From the NCBI GenBank assembly GCA_046329195.1, contig JAXLVB010000002.1, positions 2,170,001 through 2,234,000 on the forward strand: DNA of 64,000 bases. Direction: 5' to 3'. The notes under the pieces were generated by a model. The model searched no databases and had not been told where the DNA came from. It saw only the letters and a program-made list of their open reading frames with translations. Position numbers and translations under genes: made by a program. Origin of the DNA: JAXLVB01 sp046329195. Lineage in GTDB: Bacteria; Bacteroidota; Bacteroidia; Cytophagales; Spirosomataceae. Of this stretch, positions 44,967 through 52,721 are shown piece after piece. The number at the start of each line of letters is the position of its first letter. The stretch's first letter is position 1.

Positions 44967-46271
44967 ATGAATCGAGTGTTACTGTTTTGGTGTCTGTTAG
45001 TTTCAGTTAGTGTACAAGCACAAAAAAGTACTGAAAAATTGGCCGACGACGCCCTTTTAGATGCCATTCAGAAGCAAACCATCAGGTATTTCTGGGATTT
45101 TGGACATCCTGCTAGTGGTATGGCTCGTGAACGAAGCAATACCGATTTTGGGTATGGCCACGAAGTCTGTACGACCGGAGGAACTGGATTTGGGGTAATG
45201 GCCATCATTGTAGGCATAGAGCGCCAATGGATTGGCAGAGCAGAAGGAGCAGCACGTATTCAAAAGCTAGTCAATTTTTTGTTTAAAGCGCCTAATTATC
45301 ATGGGGCTTTTCCGCATTGGATGGATGGTGAAACTGGCAAAACGATTCCTTTTAGCCGAAAAGACGATGGTGGGGATTTGGTAGAAACATCGTTTTTGTT
45401 TCAGGGCTTGCTCTGTGCACGAGCGTATTTTGATAAAGACCTTCCTACCGAACGAGATATTCGGCAGAAAATCACTTGGATGTGGAACGAACTAGAGTTT
45501 GACCACTATACTCGTGGCACGACTAATCAACTATACTGGCACTGGAGCCCCAACAACGGCTGGGCGATGAATTTTGAACTACGAGGATGGAACGAGACCT
45601 TGATTACCTATATTCTAGGGGCTTCGTCGAACCGCTACCCAATTAGCCGTGAGCATTATGACAAATGCTGGGCTCAAAGCAGTCATTTCAAAAATGGGAA
45701 AGAATATTATGGCATCAAATTGCCGTTGGGTTTTGAGTATGGTGGGCCTTTGTTTTTTACGCATTATTCGTTTTTGGGCCTCGACCCGCATGGCCTCAAA
45801 GACCAATACGCCAATTATTGGGAGCAAAACCTCAATCATACGCTCATCAACTATAAACATTGTGTAGCTAATCCGAACAAGTTTAAAGGCTATGGCCCTA
45901 CCTGCTGGGGTTTAACCGCCAGCGATAACCATGAAGGCTACAACGCCCACTCGCCCGACAACGACTTAGGTGTGATTACCCCTACGGCAGCGCTTTCGGC
46001 ATTTCCTTATACACCTAAAGAATCAATGGCTTTTTTACGCTTTATGTATGAAGAAAAAAAGGATAATATGTGGGGCGAATACGGCTTTTATGATGCGATG
46101 AACGAAACCAAAGGTTGGTATAGCAAAAGCTACTTAGCCATTGACCAAGGGCCTATCGTAGTGATGATTGAGAACTATCGGTCGGGTTTGTTTTGGAAAT
46201 TATTTATGAATATCCCCGAAATCCAACGAGGTCTTAAAAAGCTAGGGTATAGCAGTCCATATCTGAAGTAG
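44967..46271 (+). CDS. glucoamylase-family / GH144-like glycoside hydrolase
   Basis: Signal peptide MNRVLLFWCLLVSVSVQAQ. The mature protein has the (alpha/alpha)6 glucoamylase-like (PF10091) pattern: IQKQTIRYFWDFGHPASGMARERSN, CTTGGTGFGVMAIIVGIERQWI, HGAFPHWMDGETGKTIPF, DDGGDLVETSFLFQGLL, and SPDNDLGVITPTAALSAFPYTP. Secreted Bacteroidota members of this length include endo-beta-1,2-glucanases (GH144), so that activity is the best guess, but GH162/GH189-like or other specificities cannot be excluded by eye. The acidic residues of the DDGGDLVET stretch probably line the active site. Confidence 0.88.
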   Translation: MNRVLLFWCLLVSVSVQAQKSTEKLADDALLDAIQKQTIRYFWDFGHPASGMARERSNTDFGYGHEVCTTGGTGFGVMAIIVGIERQWIGRAEGAARIQKLVNFLFKAPNYHGAFPHWMDGETGKTIPFSRKDDGGDLVETSFLFQGLLCARAYFDKDLPTERDIRQKITWMWNELEFDHYTRGTTNQLYWHWSPNNGWAMNFELRGWNETLITYILGASSNRYPISREHYDKCWAQSSHFKNGKEYYGIKLPLGFEYGGPLFFTHYSFLGLDPHGLKDQYANYWEQNLNHTLINYKHCVANPNKFKGYGPTCWGLTASDNHEGYNAHSPDNDLGVITPTAALSAFPYTPKESMAFLRFMYEEKKDNMWGEYGFYDAMNETKGWYSKSYLAIDQGPIVVMIENYRSGLFWKLFMNIPEIQRGLKKLGYSSPYLK

Positions 46272-46320
46272 CTGTTCTTTAAAATAAGATTTAGGCTATA
46301 TGCCCAGTGTTATCTCCCAT

Positions 46321-47154
46321 TTATTTACCAATCAATCGTTTAAAAAAAGTCCTGAGTGTATCATTCTGATTTGGAGTGGTCGGTGTTGTCAATTGCTGCT
46401 TTAGTCGCTGGCCCCCGTGCCGAGAAGCGTAAAGGGTAATTGGATAGTCTTTCAGTCGAACGGCTGATTCGCTATGCTCATAACTATGTAGTTCACTAAG
46501 ATTAATCAAGCAACTATTGCTTATTGAAAAAAACTGAACATTGTTTTGAAGTGTATTTACGAAATAGCCTAAGTTTTTGTTAGCAACTAAGGGTTGAGAA
46601 AGGGTTTTTAAATAGAATAGAGTCATAGTTGCTTTAGCTTCCAAGTATCGAATATCGTTGATTTCAATCATTTGTAGTTTACCTCCAACTAAGGTGACCG
46701 CAATCCGCTGTTCTCGGGCATGGGTTGGACTTAAATACTCAATTAAGAGCCGTAATTGTTCAATATGTTGTATGGGTTCTTGTTGGCGAGACACTTCTTC
46801 AACAGCCCGTTTAAGTTCTTGAAGTTCAAACGGCTTCACCAAGAAATCTACTGTTGCATACCTGAATGCTCTGGCGGCTTGGTGAATGTCATGGTGAGCT
46901 GTCATAAAAATGATACTTAGCCCTTGAAGTTGTTGTTTGGCATTGAGTTTTTCTAACAGATGATAACATGTCCCACCCATAATTTGAACATCGGTAATCA
47001 ATAAGTCAGGCTTAGTGCTAGTTATTTGTTCAACAGCTTCGTCAACTCCATAAGCGGTTCCAATCACCTCGACTTGGGGGCAGCCTTGTGTCAGAAAATC
47101 TAAAATATTCGCCATTTCTGCTGAATTGTCTTCAACAACCACAGTGCGTAGCAT
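46321..47154 (-). CDS. LytTR-family response regulator, second system
   Basis: The frame is open from an ATG at 47199, but the receiver domain begins MLRTVVVEDN at 47154, which I use (277 residues). Receiver: E8/D9, phospho-acceptor D55 in LLITDVQIMGG, the conserved Lys in FLVKPFE. The C-terminal LytTR domain about 150-255 reads IAVTLVGGKLQMIEINDIRYLEAKATMT and then VQFFSISNSCLINL. A serine- and threonine-rich tail of about 30 residues follows. It lies directly downstream of its kinase and divergent from an M43 protease gene. Possible targets include that gene and the caspase operon (see the 31-nt element). Confidence 0.93.
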   Translation of the reverse strand: MLRTVVVEDNSAEMANILDFLTQGCPQVEVIGTAYGVDEAVEQITSTKPDLLITDVQIMGGTCYHLLEKLNAKQQLQGLSIIFMTAHHDIHQAARAFRYATVDFLVKPFELQELKRAVEEVSRQQEPIQHIEQLRLLIEYLSPTHAREQRIAVTLVGGKLQMIEINDIRYLEAKATMTLFYLKTLSQPLVANKNLGYFVNTLQNNVQFFSISNSCLINLSELHSYEHSESAVRLKDYPITLYASRHGGQRLKQQLTTPTTPNQNDTLRTFFKRLIGK

Positions 47155-47214
47155 ACGTCTTATAGGTGTGTTAGTGGTTTGAGTATGTGCTAACTGCATA
47201 TGAGCATGCTTTTT

Positions 47215-50200
47215 TTAGACGAAATTAATCTGAATAGTCACAACGGTACCCGAACTATTTTGAGCGTTTTGGGTATCAATTTGTATTTGGTAGCCAAGCT
47301 GGTTGAGTAATTTGACACGTTGCTGAATCAAGGTCGTTGAGACGGACGAGTTTGTGCGTATTCTGGTAAGTTGTAATGCCTGTGCAGCAGCTATGCCAAT
47401 CCCATTGTCTTCTACTTTACAAACGAGTGTTTCCTCAGGCAAACTCCAAAATTGTATGTTTAGCTGCCCTTTTTCACTACGATTGAGTAACCCATGAACA
47501 ATGGCATTTTCGACAAATGGTTGGATTAGAAAAGGAGGCAGTCGATAGTGTTCCAGATTGAGTGTAGTATCTATAACAATTTCATAATCAAAGCGTTCCT
47601 CATACTGAAGTTGCATCAACTCTATGTACATCTTGAGCAAAGAGACTTCTCTGCTTAACGGTATTTCTTTTACAAAAATATTTTTTGCTTCTTGAAAGAT
47701 GGAGTCTTCTAAATAGGCCCGAGTGAGTCGTTCCATTTTGATTAGATTTTGATTGGCACTTTCAGCATCTTGCTTCAAGATGAGACGTTGAATGGCCGAA
47801 ATGGTATTTGACGTAAAATGGGGATTCATTTGAGACTGAATAGTCTGTGTCTGGAGCAATCGCATCTGTCTTTCACGTTCTTCAAGTTGTTTTTGATTAT
47901 TAATTAGCATTTTGTTTCGATGATGGTCTCGCCACCACAGGGCTATCAATATAAGAGAAAGTATCAACCCTGCCGCTGAGGCATACAAGTAAAAAGTAGG
48001 CGATTTCCAGAAATATACTGAGGTGCGAAACATCAGCGACGTGATGTTCGACTGGCTGGCTTGGATCGTACCCGTGCGAGACCTTACTTGTAACGTATGA
48101 ATACCATTGGACAAATAGGGAAGTGCGATAAAAGGACTTTCTTGCCATGCCGACCAGTCGTCTTTTTCGCCTAAGAGCCGATAACTAAACTGCGAATGGA
48201 AAGGCTTATCTTCCCCGATGGATTCGGCTTTGACGTACACAGTATTGACCCCAAAAGGTAACGACAGTGAGGCATTACCCCCCTCAAAACCCACCCGCTC
48301 GCCATTCAGCTCGGTAATGAAAGTGCGCAACGGATGTACCTGAAGGTCTAACTTAGAGGGGTTCAATACTGACAGCACAGTGCCAGACGTAATCCAGATT
48401 CGCCCGTAGCTGTCTCGGTAGGTGCCTAATTGCCCTGGTTCAAGCCCCATAAAACCGTTGTGATGATTGAAGCTCTTCAACACTACCTTTCGATTAGTGT
48501 TATACTGAGTTACATCCCACACGTACAAACCCTGCAAATCGCCGATTAGCAGATGATTCGTATCTATTTGCTCTATCAATAAGATTTGTTTAGAAAACTC
48601 CCCCTCCAACACCTTTTCGAAGGTATCGCTAGCAGGGTTGTATCGGCAAAGCATACTGCCTGCCCCAAACCACAGCACGCCATTCCAGTCTGTGTATAAA
48701 ACAGCCCCACCTTTGACGGGCAGTTTGCCATTTTCAGCGGTGTAGGCCGTCCACTGCTTGGTGTCGGGGTTGTAGCGCTCTATGCCCAGACCACAAAACC
48801 AATAGTCGCCTATGGGGCTTACGGTGGTGCACATCACGAGTCCATCAAACAGAGCCGTTTTGCCTCGGAGCGAATCGCTTCGGTAGGGGGCATGGGTCTC
48901 GATGGTGTAAAAATACTTTTCTGAAGCGGCTACTATTTTGCCTCGTTTTTTATCCTCGGTCAGGCAAAAAGCCAAGCTACCCATGCGGCTCGGTCGAAAA
49001 AAACGCCACCGCTGCCCGTCATAGCGAAACACCCCACTGGCCTCTGGAAGCCATAAGGCCCCTTGCTGGTCTCGGAGGGCACGGAAATACCAATTATTTT
49101 TGAAGGAAAAACGTTCTCTATCGGCTGGGCGCAGGGTTTGTTTATGTTGTTCTATCAGGAGGGCGAGCGGCGCAGCGGGGAGAGTTTTGAGGTGTTGTCC
49201 GTCGTATTGCTGCAGACCCACTTCAAAATTTAAGAAGTACATGTTGCGGTGGAAGTCTTCTACAACGCTCCAGGCATACGGAACTTGTGCTGGACTGAAA
49301 TACCGAAAAGCGTTGAGTGACAGCACCTTCCAGAGGCCCTTTTCGGTAGGTAGGTAGTAGGGAGAGGTTTCGAGTTGATTCATAAAAGAAAGGCTATGAG
49401 CCAGAGGCGGATTTACACCCATATTGACCACCTGCTTGCTGCCTTTGGGCAGGTAATAGAGCGTTTGTTCATACACAAAAAAATACGGAAACGAAACGGT
49501 GTGCTGCACGGTTATGTGCTTGCCCTCACACAACAGAAACCGAACCATGTCTCCGCCGTCCCAGTAACTATACTCATGGTGGGTAGGCGAAAACTGCATG
49601 ACAAAATGCACCTGCCCGTGCAGTAAAAACATCCAATTGGGTTCCGTACCAAGTAGGCTCAAGGGTCTTGCTATCCCGTTTTTGTATTGATAGGCTCGGT
49701 TGTCAACCCGAAGCCAGTAGCTCTGGCTGGTGGGGTGATAGGCAATCATGTTGAGACGTCCCTTAGGCAGGTTGGGTAGGGGTACGGGGAGGGTCGTGTC
49801 GCCCCGTACTTGCATGAGCTGATTTTTCATCCAAAATTGAATGGCGCCATTAGGCCCTATGATAAATTCTGAAGATAGCTCTGCAAGCCGCCATTTCTTA
49901 AAGGTTTTGCCATCAAACCGAGCAATGATGCTCGACCCCTTGAGCCAGATGTTTCCGTTTTTGTCTTCGTTGATGTCAAACACAGGGCCGTCCCAAAGCC
50001 CTTCTTTTTTGGTGTAGTTCTCAAAGGTTTCGCCGTTAAACTTACTGAGTCCAAACCAAGTGCCACACCAGACGTAGCCACGGCTGTCTTTGTGGAGGCA
50101 CAACACCTGGTTTTGTACTAAGCCCTCACGAGAGGTGTACTTCTCGATAGGTAAGTCTTGGGCAAGGCAAGGCTTCGCCCAAGACACTAAAAAACACCAA

Positions 50201-50223
50201 CAAAATGTTATGCAATACTTCAT
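47215..50223 (-). CDS. LytS-type sensor histidine kinase with propeller sensor, second system
   Basis: I use the ATG at 50223 (MKYCITFCWCFLVSWAKPCLAQ, a signal peptide), giving 1002 residues. Propeller repeats run from about 25 to 620 (DLPIEKYTSREGLVQNQVLCLHKDSRGYVWCGTW), a Y_Y_Y domain about 625-715, one membrane helix about 725-750 (FYLYASAAGLILSLILIALWW), then the His_kinase domain with MNPHF (His802; unusual TSNT after it in place of LFNT) and N-box FVENAIVHGL, G-box KVEDNGIGIA. It is a paralogue of the kinase at the left edge. It is co-directional with the LytTR regulator and divergent from the M43 gene. Confidence 0.94.
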   Translation of the reverse strand: MKYCITFCWCFLVSWAKPCLAQDLPIEKYTSREGLVQNQVLCLHKDSRGYVWCGTWFGLSKFNGETFENYTKKEGLWDGPVFDINEDKNGNIWLKGSSIIARFDGKTFKKWRLAELSSEFIIGPNGAIQFWMKNQLMQVRGDTTLPVPLPNLPKGRLNMIAYHPTSQSYWLRVDNRAYQYKNGIARPLSLLGTEPNWMFLLHGQVHFVMQFSPTHHEYSYWDGGDMVRFLLCEGKHITVQHTVSFPYFFVYEQTLYYLPKGSKQVVNMGVNPPLAHSLSFMNQLETSPYYLPTEKGLWKVLSLNAFRYFSPAQVPYAWSVVEDFHRNMYFLNFEVGLQQYDGQHLKTLPAAPLALLIEQHKQTLRPADRERFSFKNNWYFRALRDQQGALWLPEASGVFRYDGQRWRFFRPSRMGSLAFCLTEDKKRGKIVAASEKYFYTIETHAPYRSDSLRGKTALFDGLVMCTTVSPIGDYWFCGLGIERYNPDTKQWTAYTAENGKLPVKGGAVLYTDWNGVLWFGAGSMLCRYNPASDTFEKVLEGEFSKQILLIEQIDTNHLLIGDLQGLYVWDVTQYNTNRKVVLKSFNHHNGFMGLEPGQLGTYRDSYGRIWITSGTVLSVLNPSKLDLQVHPLRTFITELNGERVGFEGGNASLSLPFGVNTVYVKAESIGEDKPFHSQFSYRLLGEKDDWSAWQESPFIALPYLSNGIHTLQVRSRTGTIQASQSNITSLMFRTSVYFWKSPTFYLYASAAGLILSLILIALWWRDHHRNKMLINNQKQLEERERQMRLLQTQTIQSQMNPHFTSNTISAIQRLILKQDAESANQNLIKMERLTRAYLEDSIFQEAKNIFVKEIPLSREVSLLKMYIELMQLQYEERFDYEIVIDTTLNLEHYRLPPFLIQPFVENAIVHGLLNRSEKGQLNIQFWSLPEETLVCKVEDNGIGIAAAQALQLTRIRTNSSVSTTLIQQRVKLLNQLGYQIQIDTQNAQNSSGTVVTIQINFV

Positions 50224-50395
50224 CAGAACAGAGCAGTTATCGTCAAGCAAGTTTAGTTAAATCAATGCCTAACTACTCACTCAAAGACTACGATTGGTTT
50301 ATTTTTCGAATCAATGGTTCATTAATCTTCATTTTTGGTAGGAGGCTATCCAGCAGACAAGCCGTATTTGGATACAAAAAAACACCCAAAACAGA

Positions 50396-50426
50396 CAGTT
50401 GATGCGAAATTTCTACCAATGGTTTG
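50396..50426. promoter_or_regulatory. 31-nt shared upstream element, copy 1
   Basis: Differs at only 3 of 31 positions from 52178-52208. Core: aaatNtctaccaatggtt. It ends 65 bp before the M43 ATG and lies 173 bp upstream of the divergent kinase gene. It is probably a regulator-binding site or promoter element; LytTR regulators bind near such positions, but this is inference. Confidence 0.5.
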
Positions 50427-50490
50427 TAGCTGTACCGGCCTTCGCTATTAGGCTCTTAGTTTTGATGGCAGGATTATTCTCATACATTCT

Positions 50491-52116
50491 ATGAAAACAC
50501 TTCCTTTTATCAGTCTTTTTTTAGGCTTAGTGCTTGGCTGTGGTAAGAGCCAGGAACCGTCGCCCTCCGAACGCATAGCTACAGTTGCGTTCAAGACACC
50601 CTCTCAGAGTATCACTTTGTGGATTGGCGAGTCAGAAGCCTTACCACTGACCGTTGAGCTGAAAGATACTCAAGGGCAAGTTATTACCAACTATGTTGGC
50701 ACAACAATGTATTATGCCAACGGTCAATCCTTATCCTCGGCTACGTTTGTACCTACCATCGAAGGGACCTACATCCTCAAGGCCAAAGTAGAAAGCATCG
50801 AAACAATCGTACCGCTGACTATTACCGTCAAAAACCCACAAAAAGAATTAGATAAAGTGGTAATTACAAGTGGTTTTTATCAAAAATATGCCGTTTGGCA
50901 TACCATGACAGGTACAAAACCCGAACTTTCGGCTAAAGGATACGACAAAGTCGGCACCGAAGTACCCATTCAAAAGGGATTAAAAGCAAACCTTGGCAGT
51001 AGCAGTGTAACAATCTCAAACCTTAGTTTTGATAAAGCAGGAACACAAAAAATTGTGATAATTGCCTATGGGAAGCAAGCAGAGGTCACGTTTGAGGTGC
51101 GTACCCCACGAACGTTTGAAGTGGTAAAGGTACCCCTTATGTTTCACTTTTGCCTACCAGGGTCTTATCAATACCCAAATTCTACAGACACCGAAGTAAC
51201 CATGCGCACCAAGGCTTTAGAGGCCCTAAAAAACCCCGATTACATCAACCTGCTCAATCAGGTCTTTCGGAACCAATATGAAGCAGACATTGCCTCGCAC
51301 GACCCCAATGCACAAGACACTTACATAGAGTTTTACTTGGCCGAAACCGATCCAGACGGCAAACCGCTTGCTCAAAAAGGGGTCAATTTGTTGTCGTTTG
51401 CCAAACCTCAGCAAACAGGCAGTACGTATGACTGGAGTACACCCGAAGCCACACTTTATAGGCAAAAAGTAGAACAGTTGATAAAACGCTGGAACCCCAA
51501 TCAATACTTAAACATCATATTTGAACCAACTGCTACCAATTATGGATACGGCGGCGGTGCAGCAGGTGGCGGAGGGCTTGATGCCAGCCGCAAAGATTGG
51601 GTGCCTCGTGAGTTTTTTTCGTTACCGATTATTAACTACGGCGGCTGGGGTACATTTTACAATAGTGCCAATGCACCCCTCATTAGTTTGAATGGTTTCG
51701 CCCAGTTTTTTTGGGCTGGCCAAACCAGCGGCACTAGAATTGCCACTACCTTACCCCACGAAATCGGGCACATTTTGGGTCTTCCGCACACGTTTGGGTC
51801 TTCTTCTAGATGCACCGACAACGTTCACTCAGACGGCTTCTTAGATACCCCCACTTCTTTCTTCGAGAGTTCTACCTCCAACTGCGAAGGCGTGGGCTTT
51901 ACTCAACGAAATGTGATGAGTTATCTTAATAATGGCCTTAAGGCGTACTTTACTTACGACCAAGTAACGATGATGCGTGCCCGAATAGAGGCAGGGTTTA
52001 ATTTGCCCACGCCTCGCAATCGAGGTAAGCCTTACAGCAATCAGGTGTCTGTGCCTGAGGTGTATTCGTTTGGAGGCATGGCCATGCCTCCCTGCCAGCA
52101 TCAGCCCATCCCTTAG
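50491..52116 (+). CDS. M43-family (pappalysin-like) zinc metalloprotease lipoprotein
   Basis: Lipobox Cys17 (LVLGC) after a short signal. N-terminal bacterial-Ig-like beta domains occupy about 25-215. The catalytic part carries the metzincin zinc motif HEIGHILGLPH (423-433) in TLPHEIGHILGLPHTFG and the Met-turn RNVMSYL near Met476. DNVHSDGFLDTPTS and an SNCEG loop fit the M43B family. The C-terminus is short (SFGGMAMPPCQHQPIP) and lacks a type IX sorting domain; its last residues are encoded by a palindrome (52072-52091). It is divergent from the second LytS kinase. Confidence 0.9.
   Translation: MKTLPFISLFLGLVLGCGKSQEPSPSERIATVAFKTPSQSITLWIGESEALPLTVELKDTQGQVITNYVGTTMYYANGQSLSSATFVPTIEGTYILKAKVESIETIVPLTITVKNPQKELDKVVITSGFYQKYAVWHTMTGTKPELSAKGYDKVGTEVPIQKGLKANLGSSSVTISNLSFDKAGTQKIVIIAYGKQAEVTFEVRTPRTFEVVKVPLMFHFCLPGSYQYPNSTDTEVTMRTKALEALKNPDYINLLNQVFRNQYEADIASHDPNAQDTYIEFYLAETDPDGKPLAQKGVNLLSFAKPQQTGSTYDWSTPEATLYRQKVEQLIKRWNPNQYLNIIFEPTATNYGYGGGAAGGGGLDASRKDWVPREFFSLPIINYGGWGTFYNSANAPLISLNGFAQFFWAGQTSGTRIATTLPHEIGHILGLPHTFGSSSRCTDNVHSDGFLDTPTSFFESSTSNCEGVGFTQRNVMSYLNNGLKAYFTYDQVTMMRARIEAGFNLPTPRNRGKPYSNQVSVPEVYSFGGMAMPPCQHQPIP
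52072..52091. repeat. 20-bp perfect palindrome at the 3' end of the M43 gene
   Basis: Arm ggaggcatgg followed immediately by its complement. It overlaps the final coding bases. It looks like an intergenic palindrome that the gene has been extended through, or a transcript-end hairpin. Confidence 0.55.
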
Positions 52117-52177
52117 GCCATAGGTATTGGGTGCTTAAGCATCTGAGTGACTACGAGAGTTCATCCTGGCGTTAATG

Positions 52178-52208
52178 CAGTTGATACGAAATATCTACCA
52201 ATGGTTCG
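52178..52208. promoter_or_regulatory. 31-nt shared upstream element, copy 2
   Basis: Second copy of the element at 50396-50426 (3 mismatches, same orientation), ending 87 bp before the first gene of the caspase operon. Confidence 0.5.
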
Positions 52209-52295
52209 AAATTTGAACCGTTTTGGGGTGAATATATGCTGATTTGTAGCGAGAGTAGCATCTTTGGATAAATAATCATTAAAACTCTTTTTATC

Positions 52296-52697
52296 ATGAA
52301 ATCACTTTCTTGGATTCTCTTATTCTGCTGTGTATCGTTCACAGTTGCTGCCCAAACTAAAGTACCAAAAGAAGATTTTGCTAAAGATGCCAGCGAAATG
52401 CAAGCAAAGTTCAAAAAAAGCATTGAACAAGCCAAGACTAATGCAGCCATAACCGAAACCACCAAAGCCTCCGACTGTTGGGATGAAATAAAAACCCTCT
52501 CAGATATATGTGAGACCTATAAGTCTATTCGCCTCAAAGTGTACTATGGCGATAATAACAAACTGAATGACTTGATTACATTAGTCACACAACTAAAAAG
52601 CTATAAAAGCTACAAATGGGGCTTTTGGTGTAGTGCGGCAGCTACCCTCATTTTTGTGGATTTGGCTGACTTCTGCAAAAAATACCCCTTAAAATAA
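52296..52697 (+). CDS. small exported protein, first gene of the caspase operon
   Basis: Signal peptide MKSLSWILLFCCVSFTVAAQ, then about 113 residues, helical and charged, with four Cys (in ASDCWDEI, LSDICETY, GFWCSAAA, ADFCKKY) that could form two disulfides in the periplasm. The C-terminal WGFWCSAAATLIFVDLADF is hydrophobic. I recognise no family. It is 24 nt before the caspase gene and shares its AT-rich composition, so they are probably co-transcribed and functionally linked; it could be a regulator, inhibitor or substrate of the protease. Confidence 0.7.
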   Translation: MKSLSWILLFCCVSFTVAAQTKVPKEDFAKDASEMQAKFKKSIEQAKTNAAITETTKASDCWDEIKTLSDICETYKSIRLKVYYGDNNKLNDLITLVTQLKSYKSYKWGFWCSAAATLIFVDLADFCKKYPLK

Positions 52698-52721
52698 GCT
52701 CGTCTTCTATCAATCCGCATT

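Noticed and set aside
50491..52116. Type IX C-terminal sorting domain on the M43 protein
   Set aside because: The C-terminus is a short Pro/Gln tail without the usual beta-sandwich and Lys-rich end; the lipobox suggests lipid anchoring instead.
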